A DNA stretch of 64,000 nucleotides from Prosthecobacter gellanilyticus (GTDB lineage: Bacteria; Verrucomicrobiota; Verrucomicrobiia; Verrucomicrobiales; Verrucomicrobiaceae), in NCBI RefSeq assembly GCF_007992435.1, contig NZ_BKAG01000027.1:1-64000 (forward strand), read 5' to 3'. Both the position numbers and the translations under genes were made by a program. This document shows, piece after piece, positions 9,206-18,391 of the stretch (positions are counted from its first letter, which is position 1; every line of letters begins with the position of its first letter). Below the pieces are notes generated by a model. The model saw only the letters and a list, made by a program, of their open reading frames with translations, had not been told where the DNA came from and did not search any database.

Positions 9206-12200
9206 GGGGGCGACAGTACTCGGCGGCGTACTGGAGGCTGTGGAGAGGTGATGACTGGTTTCCCACTGTAAGGCAGGAGGATAGTGTCACCCGGACGCAT
9301 TTCGTCGGTCAGCGTCTTTTCATTCACCTGGACATCCATGCCACGTCCGTCCCGCCGATGTCCCAGGAAGGTGGGCATCTTCCACTCGCTGTAACCAGAC
9401 TGTTTCAAGACATCTGCAAGAGTCATGCCCTTTGTCCAGGGCACATCGCCCGAACGTGGAGCGTAGAAGACATGCACCACCGGCACCTGCAGCGGTGGCA
9501 GCGTCACATCCCCATAGGTGGTCTTGCGGATGTCACGCACACGCATCTCAAAGTGGTCTATCTCATCCAGCTTCACGCGAAAGCGGCACTGGTCCATGAT
9601 GTCCTTGTCGCTGGAAGTCACGCTGACATTGCCCAGCCGGACACCGCCTTTCTTCAAATGGGCCACACACTGCACCTGGCGGTCGGGTGAGCGCCGCAGC
9701 CAGCTCACAAAGGCATTGCCATCCTCACTCTCGCCCACACCGCCCTTGATCCAGTCCGTGGTGGCGATGCTGTGGGAGGGATCTTTGTCCATGATACTGC
9801 TCTCATCCCACGGCCCCAGGCTGTAGCTGACTTCGAGCTGCGCATGAGTCGGCAGAGCCGAGCGAGTACCTGCGCTGATGACGATGGACTCGATCCTGTC
9901 TCCAGGCAGATCCCAGGGCTGCCAGCTCTGATTGCGCGCTAAAGTGCCGCTGGTGGAGACAGGTTTCCCCTCCTTGTCCACCAGGCGCACGCTCAGAGTG
10001 GTCGCGTTGTCGAAATCCGGATGCCTGAGCCAGACAATAAGCCAGCATTCGTCTTTGTCATGGCTGCTCGCGCGTGAGGTGGTGCGCTCCAGCACCTTGC
10101 GCAGTTTATCCGTGATCTCCACGGGCTTGCCTGTGGGATCGTGCAGCCCCTCCATCCATGGCTGGTCATTGGGAGCCATGCGCATGAAGAGCAGTTCAGG
10201 CACCTGTTTCAAAGCCTTGGCCGTGGCCGGCGCGGGCACCATGTCGCTGAAAGGTTCCTTGGGTGGTATTGTAGCACTCCCCGTTAGGCCTTTCTCCACA
10301 ATGGCCGGCGTGAAGTGGGAGAAGAGCAGTTTGCCCAGCACCTTTTCCCAGGGGATGAGGAACTCCCCGTCCACGCCGCCACGCTTGGCCAGCAGGCCGT
10401 TTTCCTCACGCTTCACCACACGGGCCAGCCAGCGGTGGTGGCTGTCATGCTCATAGACAATGACGTCACCGGGTGAGAATCCCGTATCCAGGCGGGATGC
10501 CATCCAGTGGCTGCCCTTGGTGATGCCTGTCTCGGTGCCGCCGGCAATCTTGTAGGCCTCGATGATGAATGACCGAACAAAAAGCGCGATCACTATCGCC
10601 ACCACGATCTGCCCGCCCCAGCGGATCAGGCGACTGGAGCGTACCGTGGAGCCATCCGCCGGATTTCGGTGCATCCACCACAAGGTCGAAATCACCACGG
10701 AGGCCACGGCCACCAGTGTGAGTGTCACCGCCGCCCATGAGTAGGAGTCCTGGTGACGTGGCAGTTGGAAGAAGCCCGCGATGCCCGCGCCGATGATGGC
10801 CAGCGACCAGAGGAAGAGCTGCTTGCCCGCATGCGCGTTCACGTCATACCAGCGCTTGCTGGACTTCGTCGTGCCGGGCAGGCGCACACCGTAGAAGGGA
10901 TTGGTCGGCACCAACCTCAGCCACAGCGGCAGGCTGGCGGCAAACATCACCAAGCCCGTGCCGGAGAAGACGATGGGGATGAGGAGCATGTTCTTCGCAT
11001 CCGGCAGACTGCGCAGCCATAGCACCAGCGCCAGCGCCCCCAGGGCGAGCACAAAATCCAGCGCGGCGATGAGCCAGAAGACACGATGCGGATGAGTTTC
11101 CCAGCCGCTGACAGAGGCCTCCGCGCTGTCTCCGCGAGCCTCAAGTTCGAGCTGCCTCCGCGCCCACCACGGCACCAGGATCATCAGCAGGGTCAGCGGC
11201 ACCCACACAAGGCCGAGCAGGAAGCTGTAAGGCGTGGCCTGGCTCAGCACGCGGGTGAGTAGTGGGAGTTCTTCAAGCTCCTTCGCCACCATGCTGGCAT
11301 GCACGCTGCCACCTCCGCCTTGATGAGCGAAAACAATGCCGCCCAAGGCATGCCAGCCGATGGCCACACCTCCGGAGGCATGCCAGCCGAGGGCCACGCC
11401 GCCGAGTGACATGAAGCCCACGGACAATCCGCCCATGGCGAACAACAGGGCCAGAGCCAGCCCGCTGATGGAGATAAGCCCGATGCCAACTCCACCGAGC
11501 GCGATGCCGCCAAAAGCAAATCCACCGCAGGCCACCCAGCCACGGGCGATGCCGCCGCAGGCAAAGATCCCTCGGGCACGATCACCAAAGGCAAAGAAGC
11601 CATGCGCCTCGCGCGGCCGGCCCGTGGCCGGGTCACGACCATGCGCCACATGCACCAGCGGCAAGCCCCAGAGTGTGCGCTTGGACTTGTATTCGAAGCT
11701 CTCCCAGTTCCAGCCCTGCTGTTTCCAGAACTCATAGGGTTGTGTGGCCGCGCCCTCGATCTGCGTCTTCATCTCCCCGGCACTTTGCTGGCGGCGGTCG
11801 CGCTCTTTCTCCAGGGCCCGCATCACCACCGCATCCACACCATTGCTGACCTGCACCTTTTCGGAAGGCGCGGCAAATCTCCCCAGCGGAAGCTCGCCAG
11901 TCAGCAGCTCATAGAGCACCACGCCTAACGAATAAATGTCTGCGCGATGATCCACGCTGGAAGGCTGCTCGATCTGCTCCGGTGCCATGTAGGGCGCGGT
12001 GCCCAGCCTCGCGCCACTTTGCGTCAGCAGCATTTCCGCAGCGCGATCATCCACCAGCTTCGCAATGCCGAAGTCGGCGATCTTCACGCGGCCTTTGGAA
12101 TCGAGCAGGATGTTCTCCGGCTTGATGTCGCGATGCAGCACACCCTGGTCGTGCGCCGCCTGCAGAGCCGCGCAGATGTCTGGCACGACCTTCAAAGCTT

Positions 12201-12681
12201 GTTCCGGCGTAAATCGCCCCGCCTTCATGGCCTGGCGCAGGTTCACCCCATCCACATACTCCATGATGAGATAGCAGTAGCCACCGCTCTCACCGAAATC
12301 ATGCACGGCCACGATGCTCGGATGGCTGAGCCGCGCGAGCACGCGGCCCTCACGCGTGAAGCGCGAAGCAAAGCCCGGTGTCGCAGCGAGTGCCTTTGGC
12401 AGCACTTTCAGCGCTACCATGCGGTCCAGCCTGGGCTGTCGCGCTTTGAAGACCACACCCATGCCTCCCTGCCCGATCTTCTCCACGATCTGAAGATCCG
12501 GAAACGCGGCGGCGATGTCCGCCAGTTCCGGCAAATCACCGGGACCGAGCGGCAGCGTGTCCTGGTCCGTCGGCAGGGAAGCCATGGCCATCAGGCAGGC
12601 CGGGCACAGGCCCTGCGGCGCGTCTTCCGACAGCGGAGCCTGGCATTGCGGGCATTGGGGATGGGTGGATTCGTGGCTCAT
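9202..12681 (-). CDS. Giant membrane Ser/Thr kinase with SdpI-like, signal-peptidase-like and SLBB-like domains
   Basis: A 1159-residue protein. Residues 10-29 hold a zinc-ribbon-like CPQC...CPAC. A Hanks-type kinase follows with GQGGMG (70-75), catalytic Lys92, HRDIKPEN (183-190), DFG (203-205) and APE (233-235), so it should be active. Residues 361-450 are Gly/Ala-rich GGxAxG repeats. Several membrane helices follow, with an SdpI-like stretch (PTNPFYGVRLPGTTKSSKRW, about 592-611). Residues 691-785 resemble signal peptidase I, but the usual catalytic PSGSM is GGTETGI, so it is probably inactive. The C-terminus (GMTLADVLKQSG, RPGDTILLP) looks SLBB-like. AGGA six bases before the ATG is one of the few SD-like sites here. 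It overlaps the ECF sigma gene by ATGA. Confidence 0.85.
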   Translation of the reverse strand: MSHESTHPQCPQCQAPLSEDAPQGLCPACLMAMASLPTDQDTLPLGPGDLPELADIAAAFPDLQIVEKIGQGGMGVVFKARQPRLDRMVALKVLPKALAATPGFASRFTREGRVLARLSHPSIVAVHDFGESGGYCYLIMEYVDGVNLRQAMKAGRFTPEQALKVVPDICAALQAAHDQGVLHRDIKPENILLDSKGRVKIADFGIAKLVDDRAAEMLLTQSGARLGTAPYMAPEQIEQPSSVDHRADIYSLGVVLYELLTGELPLGRFAAPSEKVQVSNGVDAVVMRALEKERDRRQQSAGEMKTQIEGAATQPYEFWKQQGWNWESFEYKSKRTLWGLPLVHVAHGRDPATGRPREAHGFFAFGDRARGIFACGGIARGWVACGGFAFGGIALGGVGIGLISISGLALALLFAMGGLSVGFMSLGGVALGWHASGGVAIGWHALGGIVFAHQGGGGSVHASMVAKELEELPLLTRVLSQATPYSFLLGLVWVPLTLLMILVPWWARRQLELEARGDSAEASVSGWETHPHRVFWLIAALDFVLALGALALVLWLRSLPDAKNMLLIPIVFSGTGLVMFAASLPLWLRLVPTNPFYGVRLPGTTKSSKRWYDVNAHAGKQLFLWSLAIIGAGIAGFFQLPRHQDSYSWAAVTLTLVAVASVVISTLWWMHRNPADGSTVRSSRLIRWGGQIVVAIVIALFVRSFIIEAYKIAGGTETGITKGSHWMASRLDTGFSPGDVIVYEHDSHHRWLARVVKREENGLLAKRGGVDGEFLIPWEKVLGKLLFSHFTPAIVEKGLTGSATIPPKEPFSDMVPAPATAKALKQVPELLFMRMAPNDQPWMEGLHDPTGKPVEITDKLRKVLERTTSRASSHDKDECWLIVWLRHPDFDNATTLSVRLVDKEGKPVSTSGTLARNQSWQPWDLPGDRIESIVISAGTRSALPTHAQLEVSYSLGPWDESSIMDKDPSHSIATTDWIKGGVGESEDGNAFVSWLRRSPDRQVQCVAHLKKGGVRLGNVSVTSSDKDIMDQCRFRVKLDEIDHFEMRVRDIRKTTYGDVTLPPLQVPVVHVFYAPRSGDVPWTKGMTLADVLKQSGYSEWKMPTFLGHRRDGRGMDVQVNEKTLTDEMRPGDTILLPYSGKPVITSPQPPVRRRVLSPP

Positions 12682-12811
12682 GCCGGCTTCCTGAGGAAAG
12701 CAGGCTGAAAGGTGACAGCCTCTTTTTCAAGCCTTCTGATGTTTGGTCTCGAAGAACCATGCGCACAGGTTAGATCAGACCCTTCGGCACTCCACTTTGT
12801 GCCCCGGCGTC

Positions 12812-15400
12812 ATGTTGAACCAGCCTAGCGACACCAGCCCTTCCTCCCTCAAAGAGCCGCTTGAAGACATTCTTTTCAAGCTGCGCTTCCATGCCGTCTT
12901 GGACTGTTGGTTTGAGGCTCTGAAGCCGTTGCTCAAACAACTGATTCCTTATTTGCACACAGACCCCAGGTGCCGGGGGGTGCTTTTGGAGATGCTGGAA
13001 CTGTATGAATACGACAGCTCTTTTCCTCACGAGGTCGCCGATTTGCTCCTGGATCATTTTCCCGAAGATCCAGGCGTGCGCAGGTTCATGCAGATCTTCG
13101 GGCTGAGCAGCTACGGAGACGATGGGATGGTCAGCCAGAGCGTGCACAAACTCTGCTACCGCCGACAGATCGATCCTGCCTTCTGGCTCGCGCAAGCCGT
13201 GCACGGCAGCCTTGGACGTTACTGGCCAAGCCGTCGCTCTGGTTGCACTGGGAAGGACCATACTTCTATCTGCGAGGATATCGTCGACCATCAGCTGGCC
13301 AAAGGGGAGAGTCGTCTCTTTCCTGTCTGGGTGGCCAGAACAAGCTGTTGGAACACGATCGATAGACGAGATTCTTGGTCAGACAAACTTGAGGTCTTTG
13401 ACCTGAAGAAAGGATGGAGAGACTATCGCGACGCCGTGCCACCAGAGTCTTCATCGAACCTGGTGAACGAGCCAACGTGGTTGTCTGGGAACTCGAGGCG
13501 TGCCCGTCCCGAATCCGAAGAGTCACTGAGCCTCGCCCAGATCTTCGAGAGCGTCATCACAAAGGTAGCTCCTGAACTGGAGCCTTTGCTGGTGCTCGCA
13601 CAGGTGGACCGCAGTCCACAAACTCGGGATTATCTTCTGGATGAATGGCAGAAGCTGGACAGCAAATCACAAAGCCGGCGTCTGCTCACTCTCTTCCTCG
13701 CCTGGAAGTTTGCAGATGATCCGGTGGTGGCCCCGGCTCTTTCTGGGGCTAATGAGCTGTCAGCCTATCGCGATGGGATAGATCCACTGCAAATCCACCT
13801 CGCGGATCCGGACTTCTCCAAATGCAGTCAGGATGACGCGCTGTGGGAGCCGCTCATGCAATCACTTCACCATGCCCGCGGCAATAAGCTTTACAGGTTC
13901 TTGAATACCATCGGCCGGCTGATCCTGCGCTTTGGCCGTCAAGAACGGGCCAGGGATGAATTGATCAAACGACTGAAAGCATCAGGCGAGCCGTATCTGG
14001 CAAATGCGGCGCTCAAAGAGTATGATGGGCATTGGGAAGTGGACGTCGCGGTCCTGTCATTGGAAGCCCTTGCGTTGTGCTGGCCGGACCATCCTGAGAC
14101 CCGGGAAATGGTCGAGACAGCAGTCTATTCTCCCGTGGAAAGGATCCAGGATATCGCTGCCTGCCTCCTCGGGCGCATTTATCGGGGCGACGGATGGGCA
14201 GATGCCCTCCTGCGATCAGCGCTCATGGAAAGCAGCGACTTCCTGGCCGAGTATCTGGTGCGGAATCTCGGCAGAGAGGAGGTGGTGGATGAAGCCTTCG
14301 CACTGATGGAGCGCCTTCCAGATCAATGGGAGCATTCACATCTGTATGAGAGCGCTCCTCAATGTGTCATTGCTTTCTTCGGGCCTCGTTATGATCTGCT
14401 GGAAAGGCTGGCCGCCCTCATGAAGCGGACACCACACAAGGAGATGAAGGAGTCCATTGCTGATCTGCTAATCACCTACTCCTCTCAATGTGAGCAGGGC
14501 GGTCTGGTCAGCCCGTGGGAGGAGTGCAGACTCCGTGCGATCCGCGCGCAGCATCCTGACGTGAGCCAGTACGAATTTGTCCCGCTGCTCAAGAAAATGG
14601 CCCTGAATGACCCTGTCATGGAGGTGCGGCTGGCCGCGCTGGGAAAACTGCTCACAAAAGACGAGGCCAAGGTCTTTGCTGCGGAAGTGGTCGTAGAACT
14701 GGTGATGGAGGGTGAATTCAGAGCCACCGAACTTCTATGCTCTGCGAAGGCGGGGGATGAGAACCTGGCAGCGTGGCTCACAAGTTTCGCTCCAGGCTCT
14801 CCCTTTTGCGGCCCCTGCGAGGAGCTCTTCCACCTCCTCAAGACCTACTTTTTACGCACGAAGGCGACTCGTGACTACATGAGAGGCATGCTCCGCAAGG
14901 ACCTTGCGGCAAAAGAGCTCAATGCCCACTTGTGGCTTCTGACGGTTGATCTGGGTGATATCGAATTCCTATGCCTGGAGTTTGACCGCTGGATCCATGA
15001 AAAGCGGCTCCGGTTCTATATTCTCGCCCGTCTGATGGACGGCTATATGAAGACCATGAGCAGGCTGGAGAGAGTGAACACAATTGAGCGGCTGGTGACG
15101 GGCCGTGACTTTGCCGGCCGTCATCACCTGGTGACTGCGCTGCTCATGATGTTGCAACCCTTGCGCGTTGAAACCCGCGATGAACTTTCAGACAGCGATC
15201 TCGCGCGAGTCGAGGCTTTGATTGATGACCTGCTGACCCGCGCTCCGCTTGCCATCCGCCTTGGGTTGCATCGCGTCATCGAGCGCCGGGCAACAAGGCA
15301 GGATTCGGAGCGGTGGTGGGCTTTTTATTTGAACTCGCTCTTTCCGATGCTTGCCGAAGTTGACAAGGAAGCGGAGAAAACGGCTCACACTTCGCGGTAG
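12812..15400 (+). CDS. Helical-repeat (HEAT-like) protein of unknown function
   Basis: I do not recognise a named family. The 862-residue product has no signal peptide and no membrane helices. It is strongly helical with recurring leucine/alanine-rich helix pairs, for instance DPVMEVRLAALGKLL, SPVERIQDIAACLLG and ESSDFLAEYLVRNLGREEV, which look like HEAT/ARM-type solenoid units suited to protein binding. The ATG at 12812 is preferred to one at 12743, which would add 23 unstructured residues. It is divergent from the kinase gene and has no obvious operon partner. By eye its GC content is slightly below its neighbours, so transfer is possible. Confidence 0.6.
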   Translation: MLNQPSDTSPSSLKEPLEDILFKLRFHAVLDCWFEALKPLLKQLIPYLHTDPRCRGVLLEMLELYEYDSSFPHEVADLLLDHFPEDPGVRRFMQIFGLSSYGDDGMVSQSVHKLCYRRQIDPAFWLAQAVHGSLGRYWPSRRSGCTGKDHTSICEDIVDHQLAKGESRLFPVWVARTSCWNTIDRRDSWSDKLEVFDLKKGWRDYRDAVPPESSSNLVNEPTWLSGNSRRARPESEESLSLAQIFESVITKVAPELEPLLVLAQVDRSPQTRDYLLDEWQKLDSKSQSRRLLTLFLAWKFADDPVVAPALSGANELSAYRDGIDPLQIHLADPDFSKCSQDDALWEPLMQSLHHARGNKLYRFLNTIGRLILRFGRQERARDELIKRLKASGEPYLANAALKEYDGHWEVDVAVLSLEALALCWPDHPETREMVETAVYSPVERIQDIAACLLGRIYRGDGWADALLRSALMESSDFLAEYLVRNLGREEVVDEAFALMERLPDQWEHSHLYESAPQCVIAFFGPRYDLLERLAALMKRTPHKEMKESIADLLITYSSQCEQGGLVSPWEECRLRAIRAQHPDVSQYEFVPLLKKMALNDPVMEVRLAALGKLLTKDEAKVFAAEVVVELVMEGEFRATELLCSAKAGDENLAAWLTSFAPGSPFCGPCEELFHLLKTYFLRTKATRDYMRGMLRKDLAAKELNAHLWLLTVDLGDIEFLCLEFDRWIHEKRLRFYILARLMDGYMKTMSRLERVNTIERLVTGRDFAGRHHLVTALLMMLQPLRVETRDELSDSDLARVEALIDDLLTRAPLAIRLGLHRVIERRATRQDSERWWAFYLNSLFPMLAEVDKEAEKTAHTSR

Positions 15401-15459
15401 ACCAGGATGGCGAACCAACGGGCCGTTGCTCAAACCCTAGCTGAGGGCAGGCATCACCT

Positions 15460-16986
15460 TCACGCCAGCGTGCGCAGCCACTCCTGGAGTTGCGCCAGGT
15501 CGATGGGCTTCACCAGAAACTTGTCGAAGCCGGCCTGGCGGGCGGTTTCCTGGTCGCGATCGCTGCCGTAGCCGGTCATGGCGATGAGGAAGACATTCGC
15601 CACGTCCGGATTCGCGCGGATCTGGCGGGCGATCTCAAACCCATCCATCCCTGGAAGACCGATGTCCAATAGCACCACCTCGGGTTTGAAATCGGTGACG
15701 ATCTCCAGAGCTTCGCTGCCGCAGGTGGCGGTGCGGGTCTCGTGTCCTCGATTCCGTTGCAGGATGGAGAGGCTGCGCACGGAGTCGACATTGTCATCCA
15801 CGATCAGCAGACGGCGTGGCACGCTGTCGGCGACCACTCGTCGAGGCGCTGGCATGTCCGGTGGTGGGCTGGCGAGCACGGGGAGACGCACGGTGAACTC
15901 TGTGCCCTGACCCAGACCTGCGCTGTGGGCTTTGATGGAACCTTCATGCAGCCTAACAAGACGTTGCACCAACGTGAGCCCGATGCCGAGTCCGCCATGC
16001 TGGCGGTCCAGTGTGCGGCTGGCCTGGACGAAGAGATCAAAAATGCGCGGCAGCAGCTCGGGGTCGATGCCGATGCCGTTGTCGATCACATGCACCACCA
16101 CGTCACCACCATCGCGTTCGGCCTTCACCTCGATACGGCAGCCTTCACCGGCATACTTGGAGGCATTCGTGAGCAGATTGCCAAAGACCTGTTCAAGACG
16201 AGTGGCATCCGCATCCAGAAACACGGGCTCATTGGGTAGCGAGAGATGAAACTCCTGGTTTCGCGCAGCGCAGTCTGCCCGCACCAGGCTGGCGGAAGCA
16301 TTGAGGATGGACTCGAGGGAGACGGACTGTTTGCGCAGCTCGATCTTGCCTTCCGTGATGCGTGACACATCCAGGAGGTCATCGATCATGCGGGACATGT
16401 TGTCGATCTGACGCCTCACCATGCTCTGCGCCTGCTCGCGATCCTTGCTGGAGGCGCCATCGCTGCGCAGGATCTCCGTGGCATTGCGTAGCGGTGCCAG
16501 TGGGTTGCGCAGCTCATGCGCGAGCATGGCCAGAAACTCATCCTTCCGGCGGTCTGCCTCGGCCAGCTTCGCATTCATGCGGGCCAGTTCCTGGCGCTGA
16601 TGCGCGAGCTCGAAAAAGGTCGTGGCTTTGTTGAGCAGGATGGTGGCCTCGATCGGCTTCGCCAGGAAATCCACGGCGCCTTTGTCATAACCACGAATGC
16701 GGTACTGTGAATCCACCGTGCCCGCGGTGAGGAAGATGATGGGCACCCGGCGCGTGCGCTCCGTGCTGCGCATCACCTCGGCGAGTTCAAATCCATTCAT
16801 GCCTGGCATCTGCACGTCCAGCAAAGCCAGCGCGTAGTCATGCAGCAGCAGCAGTTCCAGCGCTTCCGGGCCTGAGCGCGCCGTGTGCAGCTCGAGACCG
16901 TCCCGCTTCAAAAGCGCCGAGAGTGCCTGGAGATTGGTCTCCAGATCATCGACGAGCAGGAACTTGATGGACTCGGTGAAGCTCAT
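15460..16986 (-). CDS. Hybrid histidine kinase with two receiver domains (REC-HisKA-HATPase-REC)
   Basis: A 508-residue cytoplasmic protein with no membrane segment. REC1 spans about 8-120 (acidic LVDDLETN, phosphoacceptor Asp57 in LLDVQMPG, KPI). HisKA has H157 in AHELRNPLAPL, then an ATPase domain (DNGIGIDPE, GGLGIGLTLV), then REC2 at about 390-508 (LIVDDNVDS, LLDIGLPGMDGFE, KPI). It is the last gene of the signalling operon. Its ATG overlaps the CheB stop (ATGA). REC1 could accept phosphate from the upstream sensor kinase and relay it through HisKA to REC2. Confidence 0.93.
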   Translation of the reverse strand: MSFTESIKFLLVDDLETNLQALSALLKRDGLELHTARSGPEALELLLLHDYALALLDVQMPGMNGFELAEVMRSTERTRRVPIIFLTAGTVDSQYRIRGYDKGAVDFLAKPIEATILLNKATTFFELAHQRQELARMNAKLAEADRRKDEFLAMLAHELRNPLAPLRNATEILRSDGASSKDREQAQSMVRRQIDNMSRMIDDLLDVSRITEGKIELRKQSVSLESILNASASLVRADCAARNQEFHLSLPNEPVFLDADATRLEQVFGNLLTNASKYAGEGCRIEVKAERDGGDVVVHVIDNGIGIDPELLPRIFDLFVQASRTLDRQHGGLGIGLTLVQRLVRLHEGSIKAHSAGLGQGTEFTVRLPVLASPPPDMPAPRRVVADSVPRRLLIVDDNVDSVRSLSILQRNRGHETRTATCGSEALEIVTDFKPEVVLLDIGLPGMDGFEIARQIRANPDVANVFLIAMTGYGSDRDQETARQAGFDKFLVKPIDLAQLQEWLRTLA

Positions 16987-17567
16987 GAGGACAGCGTTGC
17001 GGGAAGAGATTTCAGGAGCGCGGCGATCTCCTGCAGAGGAAAGGGACGTGCCTCAGGGCAGTGGGCGAGCGCGGCTCGTGGCATCGTGGTGCCTTCAGCA
17101 CTGTCGGGGCTCTGGACCAGACCCTTTCCGCCAGCATCGATGATGGAGCGCAGTCCTGCGGCGCCATCGGTGCTGCCACCCGTGAGCACCACGCCCGTGA
17201 GAGTGTTGCCATAAGCATCTGCCGCGGACTGGAAGAGCACGTCGATGGCAGGACGGGAAAAGAGCACCGGCTCCTCGTTGGAAAGCGAGAGCGTAAAATC
17301 ACTCTCCACCAGCAGGTGGTAGTCGGCTGGCGCGAAGTAGACCACACCACCGCGGATGGATTCTTTGTCCTCAGCCTCTTTCACGGCGATGCTGCAACGC
17401 TGCGCAAAGAGTTCCGCGAGAGTGCTCTTCTTGTCGGGAGGGATGTGCACCACCACAAACACCGGCAGCGGATAGGAAGCTGGAAGCGCGGGAAGCAGGA
17501 TCATGAGCGCCTCGATGGCGCCCACGGAGGCGCCAATCACAACAGCGGCATCGGGCAGGGCTTTCAT
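16983..17567 (-). CDS. CheB-type protein-glutamate methylesterase, catalytic domain only
   Basis: A 194-residue stand-alone CheB esterase/deamidase domain. The catalytic triad is visible: Ser14 in IGASVGAIEA, His41 in VVHIPPDKKSTL and Asp134 in LTGGSTDGAAG. The usual N-terminal receiver domain is absent, so activity cannot be controlled by direct CheB phosphorylation. It overlaps the CheR gene upstream and the hybrid kinase gene downstream by four bases each. No chemoreceptor or CheA/CheW gene is nearby, so the substrate is probably a sensor kinase in this operon or an unlinked protein. Confidence 0.9.
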   Translation of the reverse strand: MKALPDAAVVIGASVGAIEALMILLPALPASYPLPVFVVVHIPPDKKSTLAELFAQRCSIAVKEAEDKESIRGGVVYFAPADYHLLVESDFTLSLSNEEPVLFSRPAIDVLFQSAADAYGNTLTGVVLTGGSTDGAAGLRSIIDAGGKGLVQSPDSAEGTTMPRAALAHCPEARPFPLQEIAALLKSLPATLSS

Positions 17568-18391
17568 AGCTTCTGGTAGATACGCTCGAGGCGGTTAAAC
17601 TCCATGAAAGCATCCGCATGCCCGGAGAATCTCAGGTTTTCCTTGGCACCGATGCCCAGGAACCCACGACGGACGAGCGAGTCTTTGAACAAGCCCACGG
17701 CGCGGTCCTGCAGAGATCGGTTGAAGTAGATCAGCACGTTCCGGCAGGACACGAGATGCGCTTCTGCGAACACGGAATCTGACACGAGGCTATGATCCGA
17801 GAAGACGGTCTGCTTTTTCAGCGTCTGGTCGAACTTTGCCCGGCCATAGGCTGCTGTGTAGTAGTCGGAGAGGGAGGCTTTGCCACCTGCGCGGCGGTAG
17901 TTCTCCGAGAACAGGGCGAGGCGATCGATCTCATAGATGCCCGCCTCCGCTTTCTGAAGCGCCTCGGTGTTGATATCCGTTGCGTAAAAGATGGTTCGGC
18001 TTTCCAGACCTTCTTCACGGAAAAGAATGGCCATGGAATACAGCTCCTCTCCGGAGCTGCATCCCGCCACCCAGACCTTGAGGGAAGGGTAGGTGCGCAG
18101 ATGCGGCAGCACATCTCTCCGCAGAGTCAGGAAGTAGGAGGGATCGCGGAAGAGCTCGCTGACCTGCACCGTGAGATAGGGCAGCAGCCTGGGGATGAGG
18201 CCGGGATCATGCAGCACACGATGCTGAAGTTCCGAGAGGCTAGCGCAGCGGAAATGGTCCTTCGCCTGCAGCAGACGGCGCTTCAAAGATGCGGGTGAAT
18301 AGTCCCGGAAATCATACCGGGACTTTTCATGAATGGCTGTCAGGAGCAGTTGCAGCTCCACAGCCTCGATCTCGGCGGCGGTGCTTTTCAT
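17564..18391 (-). CDS. CheR-type SAM-dependent protein methyltransferase
   Basis: A 275-residue CheR with the N-terminal helical domain (SRYDFRDYSPASLKRRL) and the SAM-binding methyltransferase domain: TVQVSELFRDPSYF, VWVAGCSSGEELYSMA (SAM loop), FYATDINTEAL, and VSCRNVLIYFNR. It should methylate glutamate side chains. Start and stop overlap neighbouring genes by ATGA, placing it between a CHASE3 sensor kinase and CheB. Such operons without chemotaxis genes usually serve non-motility signalling. Confidence 0.93.
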   Translation of the reverse strand: MKSTAAEIEAVELQLLLTAIHEKSRYDFRDYSPASLKRRLLQAKDHFRCASLSELQHRVLHDPGLIPRLLPYLTVQVSELFRDPSYFLTLRRDVLPHLRTYPSLKVWVAGCSSGEELYSMAILFREEGLESRTIFYATDINTEALQKAEAGIYEIDRLALFSENYRRAGGKASLSDYYTAAYGRAKFDQTLKKQTVFSDHSLVSDSVFAEAHLVSCRNVLIYFNRSLQDRAVGLFKDSLVRRGFLGIGAKENLRFSGHADAFMEFNRLERIYQKL

